Positions 10,295 to 12,754 of a stretch of 12,923 nucleotides of DNA are shown here, one piece after another (positions within the stretch are counted from its first letter, which is position 1; each line of letters opens with the position of its first letter). The DNA is from Baffinella frigidus (Eukaryota > Cryptophyceae > Cryptomonadales > Baffinellaceae). The stretch covers positions 33,809-46,731 of the forward strand of contig MU647398.1 in assembly GCA_026770585.1 (NCBI GenBank), given 5' to 3'. The translations under genes and the position numbers were made by a program. The notes below the pieces were generated by a model, which saw nothing but the letters and a program-made list of their open reading frames with translations, searched no databases and was not told the DNA's origin.

Positions 10295-12162
10295 CACATA
10301 AATATATACGGGTGTTTGCAAGTACCGTGTCGTCCTTGTGCACCGCAACAACCTCGCCCTTTTTCTTCTGCTTGAATCCCGGCAGCATCCGGGGGAAGGT
10401 CACGTCCACCTGGTGTAGTTTGTTTGAGTTTGTTTGGGTTTGTGTGGGTTTGTGTGGGTTTGTTTGGGTTTGTTTTGTTTTGTTTTGTTTGGGTGAGGGG
10501 TGGGGGGTGGGGGGTTAGGGGTGGGGTGTGGGGTGTGGAATGGGAGGGGTGGGGTGTGGGGTGTGGGGTGTGGGGTGTGGGGTGTGGGGTGTGGGGTGTG
10601 GGGTGTGGGGTGTGGGGTGTGGGGTGTGGGGTGTGGGGTTTGGGGTTTGTTTGGTGTTTGTTTGGTTTTCGGAGTTTGGTTTTTGGTTTTTGGTGTTTGG
10701 TGTTTCGTGTTAGGTGTTTGGGGTTTGGGGTTCGGGGTCAGAGATTTGGTGTTTAGGGTTTGGGGTTTGGGGTTTGGGGTTTGGGGTGTAGGGCAGACCA
10801 TATCCTTGAGGTACAGTCCGCGCGTCGCCGCTTCCACTTTCGCCTTGTTCTCGCTGCGCCTGCCAAAAGTTGACGAGCATCGTTAACGCCGAAAGTTAAC
10901 GATGAAACGGCTCAAACGTTTGGCGGCGTTTGTAAAAATTGGGGGAGGCCTCCGAATCTCATAGGAAAACTTTTTATTTTAAAACGCTGAATTTCAATCA
11001 AAATTAGTACACGTGTGCTTTGACGTTACTAGTAAAGATCATTCTGTGTAGTAAATTTTATTGCCGAAATGTTTTAAATTAAAACATTTTCGCTATAAAA
11101 TCGTTTGGAGCTTTGCCTCGCCAACTGGCGGGAAGGGCAGCGCTGTTCTTCCTACAAAGGCAACACAGCGGACTTTGAAGGAATCTTGAATAACCCATAA
11201 GCGATAAGACCTAGGACCCTACGGTAGGCAACCCGTAGGGACATACGGGGGGTTCCAACGGATACGTTGACGGAAAGTCGGCCAATTTTGTGCTGGACAT
11301 CCCTTCGTAGCCCGCTGTGTGGTGCATCCCCAGCGAGAAGAATGGTGGGCAGCAGGGGCCAACGCGCGGGGGTCTCGATGGTCCCCGTCTCTCGCGGTGC
11401 ACAAGGATGGCACGGTCCCACGCCTGGACCCTGAAACCTGAACCCTGAACCCTGAACCCTGAACCCTGAACCCTGGACCCTGAACCCTGAACCCTGAACC
11501 CTGAACCCTGAACCCTGAACCCTGAAACCTGAACCCTGAACCCTGAACCCTGAACCCTGAACCCTGGACCCTGAACCCTGAACCCTGAACCCTGAACCCT
11601 AAAGCTCCGGGCAGAGTGCAGCCGCCGCCTGAGATCGTCTACGTGTGGATGCGAGGGCGGGGTGTGTACCGTTCCATCATTTCGTCCTTAGCCTCGTCAG
11701 CCGGCTTAGCGTCACGGAAGAGGAAGCGCTCTATGTCCCACAAAGGCCACACAGCGGACTTCGAAGGAATTTTCGAGGAGATTTCGAGAAAATAATGGGA
11801 CCAACTGAGAAAATGATGGGTGAGACCCATTCTGAGAAAATGATGGGTGAGACCAGACACAGCTAAGGTGTGTAGAGCGTTTGCGGTAATTGTTGTCCGT
11901 TTTGGACCTCCGATTTTCCAATTTTCCGATTTTGAAAGGGACTTGTAGGACGTGACAAGGATTTTAAATTGTACCAGAATTGCGCCTCTTGGTACAATTT
12001 AAAATCCTTGTCACGTCCTACAAGTCCCTTTCAAAATTGGAAAATTGGAAAATCGGAGGTCCAAAACGGACAACAATTACCACAAACGCTCTACCGTTCC
12101 ATCATCTCGTCCTTGGCCTCGTCGGCCGGCTTGGAGTCGCAGAAGAGGAAGCGCTCTAAGTC
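900..12162 (-). CDS. ABC1-type atypical kinase / beta-lactamase-like fusion protein, internal part of a split gene
   Basis: Eleven exons (A-K) read on the minus strand give 286 codons without a stop. All ten junctions have GT-AG borders and compatible phases. Residues 1-22 (ERFLFRDAKPADEAK-like) and 94-140 (SPIDAWPDAFIFF, LLRGLAATLN, then VMTPYA) match the C-terminal part of ABC1/ADCK/UbiB-like kinases. Residues 183-286 match the start of class C beta-lactamase-like hydrolases: ILGAQVVVLHKGEK, KPDTLFNVFSAGK with SxxK at Ser225-Lys228, KYWPEFA, and ITVRHVLNH. The same order is known in plant proteins of the At5g24810 type, recalled without a search. Family knowledge suggests an organelle-targeted protein, but no targeting peptide or kinase core lies in the window. 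The 5' exons lie beyond 12923. The exon after K, expected to start with a HTSGL-like continuation, was not found. Substrate is unknown. Confidence 0.85.
960..1140 (+). repeat. AAAGTCAAC motifs with exon K head copies
   Basis: AAAAGTCAAC-type motifs alternate with CAGCCCGTGCCTGCCC (minus: GGCAG|GCACGGGCTG, the exon K acceptor and first codons) near 1013-1030. A variant CCACGTGCCTGCCGG is at 1123-1140. Both lie on the acceptor side of exon K. A short GGCGTTC triplicate sits at about 1100-1120. Confidence 0.65.
1141..1407. other. Intron J-K interior with scattered AGTCAAC motifs
   Basis: No coding signal seen. AAGTCAAC or TTGACTT appears repeatedly, including GTTAAGTCAACAGTC twice near 1340-1370. 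Confidence 0.6.
1408..1576 (+). repeat. 26-27 bp minisatellite GACTGATCGCTGTTAGTCAACTGTTTT
   Basis: About six degenerate tandem units without spacers, each with an AGTCAAC core. GACT and AGTC within the unit allow small hairpins. Confidence 0.85.
1593..1650 (-). pseudogene. Exon J tail copy J2
   Basis: Reads DANGSKNGWWVPLAG on the minus strand with CGGCTG|GTGGGT in place of the donor. The upstream half is scrambled (EFARERTLRPV). It lies downstream of intact exon J. Confidence 0.55.
1774..1829 (-). CDS. Exon J: VKYWPEFANCDQNGSKNG
   Basis: 56 nt, residues 251-268 plus two bases of codon 269. The acceptor is accctAG|GTCAAG and the donor GGCCG|GTAACA. K-Y-W-P-E-F matches the conserved 'V..WPEF' after the SxxK helix in class C-like hydrolases. 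Both borders sit inside telomere-like heptamers: CCCTAG forms the acceptor and GTAACAAACCC follows the donor. A tail copy (J2, NGSKNGW) lies downstream at 1593-1650. Confidence 0.82.
1831..2238 (+). repeat. Interstitial telomere-like TTTAGGG array (intron I-J)
   Basis: Perfect TTTAGGG runs (e.g. 2068-2125 and 2193-2237) mixed with TTTGGGG, TTTGGTG, TTCAGGG and TTTGAGG variants. It fills nearly the whole intron between exon I3 and J. A short run also lies at 1747-1769. On the transcribed minus strand it reads CCCTAAA. Confidence 0.92.
2240..2315 (-). CDS. Exon I, copy I3: same protein as I1, different codons
   Basis: 76 nt. The acceptor is ggtttcAG|TGCCGG and the donor CCTGTG|GTAAAC. It differs from I1 at nine bases, every one a silent third-position change. 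Its donor abuts the telomere-like array of the next intron. Because each copy is 76 nt and enters in phase 2, two copies in one mRNA would shift the frame. This copy lies closest to exon J. Confidence 0.76.
2417..2492 (-). CDS. Exon I, copy I1: active-site helix, AGKGIVAAAVHILVRKG ...
   Basis: 76 nt. The acceptor is ggtttcAG|CGCCGG and the donor CCTGTA|GTAAAA. The first base completes Ser225 (AG|C), then A-G-K follows, making the SxxK motif whose Ser and Lys are the nucleophile and general base in this family. The catalytic Ser codon is thus split by an intron. The exon ends IIDLDAPV, the usual 'LDLDAPV' turn. It encodes exactly the same 25 residues as copy I3. Confidence 0.78.
2646..2721 (-). 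CDS. Exon I, copy I2 (divergent): SxxK helix ending KGFTHLDAPV
   Basis: 76 nt, phase as I1 and I3. The acceptor is gatttcAG|TGCTGG and the donor CCTGTA|GTAAAA. It supplies the last base of Ser225 and the catalytic-motif Lys228 (S-A-G-K). Compared with I1 it has four amino-acid changes: one Ile to Val near the start, and Ile-Ile-Asp to Phe-Thr-His after Lys-Gly. It is open and has good splice sites, so it could be used as an alternative exon. Confidence 0.65.
2722..3005. other. Intron H-I part: relic of the exon I repeat unit
   Basis: Contains ACGATGTGTGTTGGACACACGCG and TTTCGCGTCAGCACGGGCGT, both also found in the intronic part of the exon I repeats (2366-2388 and 2556-2620). No further exon I copy is visible. 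Confidence 0.55.
3006..3611 (+). repeat. Direct repeats flanking a fold-back element, plus an inverted third copy
   Basis: 3006-3160 and 3391-3546 are near-identical (GCGTGGTCACGTTGCCGTACGG to TCAGACTTTGAA). 3551-3611 is a partial copy in the opposite direction. On the minus strand the repeat is open and reads WIEDVLHCEYGIPYGNVTT. It is not needed in the H-I junction, whose phase closes without it. Confidence 0.8.
3225..3377. mobile_element. Fold-back element FB1 (ACGTCCT termini)
   Basis: Arms of about 70 bp: ACGTCCTGAAAACCGGGTAG...CCTACGGTAGGCCGTAGGG, with the inverse on the right ending AACTACCCGTTTTTTAGGACGT. It sits between the two direct repeats. Its inner CCTACGGTAGGC is shared with the CACACAGCGG family. 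No convincing target duplication was seen. Confidence 0.75.
3629..3843 (+). repeat. Direct repeat of the exon H tail and donor, with TATC microsatellite
   Basis: About 53 bp starting ACTAACAACTACATATAGCC are present at 3629-3682 and 3790-3843. They contain the last bases of exon H and its donor (GTCTTCAG|GTCACC on minus). A third, broken copy starts at 3720. (TATC)n runs fill 3681-3719 and 3744-3775, followed by CATC/CGTC variants. Confidence 0.75.
3826..3932 (-). CDS. Exon H (copy H1): VVVLHKGEKVVDLCAGID ... KPDTLFNVFS
   Basis: 107 nt, residues 190-224 plus two bases (AG) of the catalytic Ser225 codon. The acceptor is gcgcAG|GTTGTG and the donor CTTCAG|GTCACC. It encodes the first beta hairpin and the segment leading to the active-site helix (V-K-P-D-T-L-F-N-V-F-S), as in plant homologues with 'RPVQPDSLFPVFS'. 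It is the only copy with both ends. H2-H5 at higher coordinates keep the acceptor and about 22-27 codons but lose the end of the exon. A tail copy sits at 3661-3682. Confidence 0.87.
3983..4047. mobile_element. Fold-back element AGTAGAAAGACC (copy 1)
   Basis: Arms AGTAGAAAGACC...CGAGAAATTCC and TTCCTGAATGTCTCGCC...GGTCTTTCTACT, preceded by TATA. It lies between exon H head copies. A second copy is at 4368-4454 (flanked by TAT/TAT) and a half copy at about 4612-4632. Confidence 0.75.
4368..4454. mobile_element. Fold-back element AGTAGAAAGACC (copy 2)
   Basis: As copy 1 but with an internal duplication (AAAGTAGAAACACCCTGGG). Flanks are GTAT on the left and ATTT on the right, compatible with a TA target. 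Confidence 0.7.
4680..4736 (-). repeat. GTGACCGGTCAC repeat, inverted copy
   Basis: Carries the palindrome CCGCGTGACCGGTCACGCGG followed by ACGCCGAAGCCAACTGTCCG. The two direct copies are at 6251-6324 and 7962-8035. Confidence 0.8.
5011..5170. mobile_element. CACACAGCGG fold-back element, copy 1
   Basis: Left arm CCACACAGCGGACTTCGAAG GGATTTT, right arm AAAATCCCTTCGTAGCTCTCTGTG. The interior is GCGATAAGACCTACG...CCTACGGTAGGCAACCCG...GGATAAGGTAACGGAAA. No ORF. A half copy (CACACAGAGGGCTGCGAAGG) is at about 5359-5385. Confidence 0.8.
5221..5318. mobile_element. Fold-back element FB2 with TTACTACAC core
   Basis: Arms TTATAAACTGGATT...AAAATTACTACAC and GTGTAGTAAATTTCATGG AATCCAGTTTATAA, with loop TTTAATATTACTAGTAAAGA. 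The loop and inner arms are shared with the element at 10973-11083, while the outer arms differ. Confidence 0.75.
5453..5932 (+). repeat. AAGTTGAC/GTCAACTT hairpin modules (intron G-H)
   Basis: Units such as CTAAGTTGACATGCTGGGTT...AACCCGTCAGCTTTGGAGC (5459-5510), AAAGTTGAC...CACGTCAACTTTAG (5600-5643) and 5838-5922. Each has inverted AAGTTGAC/GTCAACTT cores 25-70 bp apart. They flank exon G tail copies. Confidence 0.72.
5567..6022 (-). repeat. Exon G tail-only copies with donors (three)
   Basis: 5567-5590, 5813-5831 and 6003-6022 each read (G/F)(L/F)ILGA(Q/H) followed by GTTATGA, GTTACGATCC or GTTATGATCC, like the true donor GTTGTGATCC. They share about 18-20 nt of exon and about 10 nt of intron. 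They sit between arms GTCAACTTTGGAGC and GCTCCAAAGTTGAC. Confidence 0.68.
6060..6212. mobile_element. Fold-back element FB3 with TTACYACAC core
   Basis: Outer arms CGAGTATTTTCCGAAAATAC and GTATTTTCGGAAAATACTCG, inner arms AACGAAAATTACCACAC and GTGTAGTAATTTTCGTT. The stretch ATTTTCGTTGCAAATCG...TCCCCGAAATCGT is shared with 7613-7651. Confidence 0.78.
6251..6324 (+). repeat. GTGACCGGTCAC repeat, copy 2
   Basis: About 74 bp from ACGCAAGGCAGTCACCTCGG to TTCACGAGCCTGCC, nearly identical to 7962-8035. It lies just downstream of the donor of exon G. Confidence 0.85.
6351..6423 (-). CDS. Exon G: IDTLGGIKELLQDRIRQGFI then LGAQ, start of the hydrolase domain
   Basis: 73 nt, one base of codon 165 plus 24 codons (to residue 189). 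The acceptor is atggcAG|GATCGA and the donor GCTCAG|GTTGTG. An amphipathic helix followed by GFILGAQ is the usual entry to class C beta-lactamase-like domains (helix, then the first beta strand 'G.QV.V...G'). Head copies of 11 and 30 nt lie upstream at 6459-6469 and 6537-6566. Tail copies lie downstream at 6003-6022, 5813-5831 and 5567-5590. The first intron bases, GTTGTG, repeat the first bases of exon H. Confidence 0.83.
6459..6566 (-). repeat. Exon G head-only copies with acceptors
   Basis: Minus-strand GGCAG|GATCGACACGCT at 6459-6469 and GGGAG|GATCGACATGC plus GGGGGGATCAAGGAGCT at 6537-6566. Each is preceded on the minus strand by a stretch like AAGTTGTTCATTATGTCAACTT, as is intact exon G. 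Confidence 0.65.
6726..6829 (-). CDS. Exon F: VMTPYARSALHESPDVKNLL ... linker between the two domains
   Basis: 104 nt, residues 131-164 plus two bases of codon 165. The acceptor is gttcgcAG|GTGATG and the donor TTTCGGG|GTAACC. VMTPYARSAL continues the ABC1 end (plant homologues have a similar 'IMRPFAE' stretch), and the rest is the linker to the hydrolase domain. The two bases GG at the end pair with the leading G of exon G to give Gly. The exon appears once, with no stutter copies seen near it. Confidence 0.82.
6840..7435. other. Intron E-F interior without coding signal
   Basis: Holds AGTCAAC motifs (6845-6875), a duplicated ATGATGACGACAC (6920-6960), two CCCGAGT...CCGGATTTCCGGGGGAAA blocks and the 40-bp palindrome. 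No exon seen. Confidence 0.55.
7104..7143. repeat. Perfect 40-bp palindrome
   Basis: AATACATCACGAAATCGAAG followed directly by its exact reverse complement, with no loop. The right half plus AGCTGGGA also occurs at about 7050-7072, so it may have arisen by inverted duplication. GGATTTCCGGGGGAAA blocks at 7030-7045 and 7292-7308 flank the area. Confidence 0.85.
7539..7670. mobile_element. Fold-back element FB4 with TTACTACAC core
   Basis: Outer arms CGAGTGTTTG and CAAACACTCG, inner arms GGCAACGAAAATTACTACAC and GTGGTAATTTTCGTTGC. The interior resembles FB3 but the outer arms are different. Confidence 0.75.
7854..8096. repeat. Inverted pair of exon E tail copies (E4 minus, E5 plus)
   Basis: E4 (7854-7907, minus strand, donor CCAG|GTTGTGAG) and E5 (8065-8096, plus strand, CTCCTTCGGGGGCTAGCG) form the arms of a fold-back of about 240 bp. 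GGCTGACCGACCATGG and CCATGGTCGGTCAGC form inner arms. The loop holds a copy of the GTGACCGGTCAC repeat. E5 ends inside 'LNA', without a donor. Confidence 0.65.
7962..8035 (+). repeat. GTGACCGGTCAC repeat, copy 3
   Basis: Same about 74 bp as 6251-6324. It lies in the loop of the inverted exon E tail pair. Confidence 0.85.
8198..8252 (-). pseudogene. Exon E tail-only copy E3
   Basis: LLRGLAATLNVELSYIQ with donor CCAG|GTTGTGAGCC. It is framed on both sides by AAGTTGAC-type arms: GTCAACTTTGGA on the donor side and CAGCATGTCGACTTAGGAATA on the exon side. Confidence 0.7.
8350..8460 (-). CDS. Exon E (copy E2): ABC1 C-terminal SPIDAWPDAFIFF ... LLRGLAATLN
   Basis: 111 nt, 37 codons, phase 0 to 0 (residues 94-130). 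The acceptor is gtcgcAG|GGGCGG and the donor ATCCAG|GTTTCG. The motif order (P-I-D-A-W/F-P-x-D/A-x-x-I/F-F, R-V-x-x-L-L-R-G-L, T-x-N-V) is diagnostic of the C-terminal part of plant-type ABC1 kinases fused to a beta-lactamase domain. It is the only complete copy. E1 upstream (8590-8660) lacks the tail, while E3 (8198-8252), E4 (7854-7907) and the inverted E5 (8065-8096) lack the head. Confidence 0.85.
8590..8660 (-). pseudogene. Exon E head-only copy E1
   Basis: Acceptor acgcacAG|GGGTGG, then 24 codons of exon E (GWSPIDAW..., FFNRVLGLLRG), then an abrupt change to GTCGTGACACCTG. It lies upstream of intact E2 and differs from it by two amino acids and a few silent changes. Confidence 0.7.
8693..8872 (+). 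repeat. GGTCACGGGC minisatellite (intron D-E)
   Basis: About eight units of 20-29 bp with core CGGTCACGGGC and spacers like AATGGAAAC or GGTGCAAAC. On the minus strand the core is GCCCGTGACC, also found after exon C tail copy C2 (GCAAACGCCCGTGACC). Confidence 0.85.
8873..8901 (-). pseudogene. Exon D tail-only copy D2
   Basis: Minus-strand MPKERCAAPK with donor CAAAG|GTGTGC. It resembles the VPKESCAVQK end of exon D and lies downstream of it. The head-only counterpart D3 (GTGGCGGTGCGGCTGACGAC after cAG) is at 9197-9217. Confidence 0.6.
9042..9107 (-). CDS. Exon D: VTVRLTTGKEQRVPKESCAVQK
   Basis: 66 nt, 22 codons, phase 0 to 0 (residues 72-93). The acceptor is ctttcAG|GTGACG and the donor CAGAAG|GTGTTC. 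It joins C to E in frame. The residues do not belong to a motif I recognise. A head-only copy (9197-9217) lies upstream and a tail-only copy (8873-8901, MPKERCAAPK) lies downstream. The exon is immediately preceded by an array of AAAGTCAAC motifs. Confidence 0.68.
9108..9286 (+). repeat. Clustered AAAGTCAAC motifs (intron C-D)
   Basis: About a dozen AAAGTCAAC motifs at 10-20 bp spacing, mostly CCGAAAGTCAACTA, with one exon D head copy in the middle. In all frames this gives a repetitive KST/ESQ-type peptide that is not a protein. Confidence 0.88.
9434..9622. mobile_element. CACACAGCGG fold-back element, copy 2 (reverse orientation)
   Basis: 189 bp, arms CCACACAGCGGGCTTCGAAG and CTTCGAAGTCCGCTGTGTGG. 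The interior is reversed relative to copy 1 and has a duplicated TATGACCCTACGGGTTTCC. The flanks share CAGA on both sides, a possible 4-bp target duplication. Confidence 0.82.
9704..9985 (+). repeat. Heptamer array TTCAGGG/TTTAGGG (intron C-D)
   Basis: Long runs of TTCAGGG with blocks of TTTAGGG and TTTATGG. It ends at the truncated exon C copy C3. Confidence 0.92.
9995..10194 (-). pseudogene. Exon C tail copies C2 (10153-10194) and C3 (9995-10034)
   Basis: Both read KGEVVA(V/E)HKDGTV on the minus strand, starting at about AAGGGCGAGG, and lack the first half of exon C. C2 continues LANARDHGRDS. C3 runs straight into the TTCAGGG array. (AT)n repeats separate them. Confidence 0.6.
10034..10299 (+). 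repeat. (AT)n and (CA)n microsatellites
   Basis: (AT)n at 10034-10087 and 10191-10201, (CA)n at 10203-10299. They lie between the C copies. Confidence 0.95.
10326..10409 (-). CDS. Exon C: VDVTFPRMLPGF... KKGEVVAVHKDDT
   Basis: 84 nt, 28 codons, phase 0 to 0 (residues 44-71). The acceptor is acaccAG|GTGGAC and the donor GACACG|GTACTT. With exon D it forms a segment, KGEVVAVHKDDT then VTVRLTTGKEQRVP, that reads like a small beta-barrel (SH3/Tudor-like). That assignment is a guess from residue pattern only. I recall no matching insert in plant homologues, so it may be lineage-specific. The donor is the least certain border, because other GT dinucleotides follow closely (ACACCC|GTATAT). Tail copies of this exon occur at 10153-10194 and 9995-10034, and an inverted one at about 11391-11427. 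Confidence 0.62.
10411..10793 (+). repeat. G-rich array: TTTGTTTGGG, GGGGTGT and GGGGTTT heptamers (intron B-C)
   Basis: About 18 tandem GGGGTGT units (10515-10640) grade into GGGGTTT and TTTAGGG. It fills the whole B-C intron. G runs of four at 7-nt spacing favour G-quadruplexes on the plus (non-template for this gene's RNA) strand. Confidence 0.92.
10799..10859 (-). CDS. Exon B: charged linker RSENKAKVEAATRGLYLKDM
   Basis: 61 nt, residues 23-43. The acceptor is ttggcAG|GCGCAG and the donor ATATG|GTCTGC. The leading G completes the Arg codon left by exon A (CG|G). The exon is rich in Lys, Glu and Ala and is probably helical. It falls where ABC1 proteins have a charged helical segment after the FLFRD stretch. 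It is the only exon besides F for which I saw no partial copies. On its downstream side lies the GT-rich heptamer array. Confidence 0.72.
10973..11083. mobile_element. Fold-back element FB5 with TTAGTACAC core
   Basis: Arms TTTATTTTAAAAC...ATTTCAATCAAAATTAGTACAC and GTGTAGTAAATTTTATTG...ATGTTTTAAATTAAA. The loop GTTACTAGTAAAGATCATT is shared with 5221-5318. Confidence 0.72.
11162..11332. mobile_element. CACACAGCGG fold-back element, copy 3
   Basis: Arms AACACAGCGGACTTTGAAGG and CCCTTCGTAGCCCGCTGTGTGG. The interior is as in copy 1. It lies next to a remnant of the exon A acceptor (CCTACAAAGG). Confidence 0.8.
11391..11602 (-). repeat. Inverted CCCTGAA array with attached exon C fragment
   Basis: The plus strand reads GCGGTGCACAAGGATGGCAC GGTCCCACGCCTGG and then (CCCTGAA)n. 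This is the mirror image of 9960-10020, where exon C copy C3 abuts TTCAGGG repeats, so exon fragment and array were copied together and inverted. Confidence 0.8.
11670..11737 (-). pseudogene. Exon A, copy A1, acceptor lost
   Basis: Same 68 nt as A2, open (DIERFLFRDAKPADEAK...), donor GAACG|GTACAC intact. The base before the exon is mutated (tgtgGG|GAC instead of tgtAG|GAC), so the normal acceptor is gone. It lies downstream of A2, as expected for a tail-side copy. Confidence 0.6.
11875..12091. mobile_element. Near-perfect palindromic MITE with TA target duplication
   Basis: 217 bp. Arms of about 102 bp start GAGCGTTTGCGGTAATTGTT and end AACAATTACCACAAACGCTC, around a 13-nt loop (GAATTGCGCCTCT). 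TA precedes (11873-11874) and follows (12092-12093). Sister sequences without the insert read GGTGTGTACCGTTCC (12397-12411 and 11661-11675), so a single TA was duplicated. The size and TA target fit Tc1/mariner-type MITEs. No transposase is present. Confidence 0.88.
12095..12162 (-). CDS. Exon A (copy A2): ABC1 domain, ERFLF...PADEAKDEMMER
   Basis: 68 nt, residues 1-22 plus two bases of codon 23. The acceptor is ttttgtAG|GAC, a good pyrimidine-rich site. The donor is GAACG|GTAGAG. Its residues resemble the 'FLFRD..P.EEA' stretch that precedes the C-terminal helices of ABC1 proteins. A2 is chosen because both splice sites are intact. Copy A5 (12686-12747), two codons shorter at its start, is also phase-compatible and could be the used or alternative exon. 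The donor of A2 lies at the junction with a TA-flanked fold-back insertion, so its intron now starts GTAGAG instead of GTACAC. Confidence 0.7.
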
Positions 12163-12170
12163 CTACAAAA

Positions 12171-12330
12171 GCCACAATGCGGAATTCGAAGGGATTTTGA
12201 ATAATCCATACGCAACAAGACCTAGGACCCTACGGTAGGCAACCCGTAGGGACATAGGGGGGGTTCCTACGGATACGTGAACGGAAAGTCGGCCCGATTT
12301 GGGCCGAACAGGACTTCGAAGGCATTTTCG
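12171..12330. mobile_element. CACACAGCGG fold-back element, copy 4 (degenerate)
   Basis: Left arm CCACAATGCGGAATTCGAAG; the right arm is damaged (AGGACTTCGAAGGCATTTTC). The interior (AGACCTAGGACCCTACGGTA...) is well kept. It sits on the acceptor side of exon A2. Isolated family ends are at 11748-11775, 12500-12573 and 12647-12678, each beside an exon A copy. Confidence 0.75.
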
Positions 12331-12405
12331 AAGAGAAAATGATGGGACCAACTGAGAAAATGATGAGTGAGACCAATTTGACTCAGACACAGCTAGGGTG
12401 TGTAC

Positions 12406-12634
12406 CGTTCCATCATCTCGTCCTTGGTCTCGTCCGGCAGCCGACGGCCGACGCCTCGGCTTGGCGTCGCGGAAGAGGGAGCGCTCTATGTCTTACAAAG
12501 GCCACACTGCGGACCGAACATTCCTGCGTAGCCCGCTGTGTGGTGGGCCGAACATCCCTCCGTAGCCCGCTGTGTGGTGCGAGGGCGGGGTGTGTACTGT
12601 TCCATCATCTCGTCCTGAAGAAACGCTCTACCTC
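12406..12634 (-). pseudogene. Broken exon A copies A3 (12406-12491) and A4 (12598-12634)
   Basis: A3 carries a GC-rich insertion of about 19 nt within the PADEA stretch, which breaks the frame. A4 has lost the middle of the exon (EVERFF joins directly to the GACGAGATGATGG end). Both keep a recognisable acceptor tail (CTACAAA/CTTACAAA on the plus strand) and a donor. Between them are two ends of the CACACAGCGG fold-back family. A further head-only remnant with its acceptor is seen at about 11143-11160. Confidence 0.6.
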
Positions 12635-12685
12635 CTACAACTTTTGGGCCGAACATCCCTTCGTAGCCCGCTGTGTGGGGTGTAC

Positions 12686-12747
12686 CGTTCCATCATTTCG
12701 TCCTTAGCCTCGTCGGCCGGCTTGGCGTCACGGAAGAGGAAGCGCAC
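12686..12747 (-). CDS. Exon A, copy A5 (possible alternative exon)
   Basis: 62 nt, open, ending at the same EMME(R) border (donor GAACG|GTACAC). A plausible acceptor is cgaaAG|GTGCGC, right after the TTTGGGG array. It lacks the first two codons of A2 and keeps the same phase at both ends. It may be the functional exon, an alternative first-choice exon, or a relic. The sequence alone cannot decide. Confidence 0.45.
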
Positions 12748-12754
12748 CTTTCGA

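Larger units (their letters stand above)
11738..12402 (+). repeat. Segmental duplication on the acceptor side of exon A
   Basis: GAGAAAATGATGGGACCAACTGAGAAAATGATG...CAGACACAGCTA(A/G)GGTGTGTA occurs at about 11783-11874 and 12333-12403. Both are bounded by an exon A copy and an end of the CACACAGCGG element. Confidence 0.8.

Noticed and set aside
9955-10837. Long ORFs on both strands with Gly/Val/Trp/Cys, Thr/His or Pro/Thr repeats
   Set aside because: They are translations of (CA)n and GGGGTGT-type arrays, open in several frames at once. Only the embedded pieces for exons B and C look like real protein.
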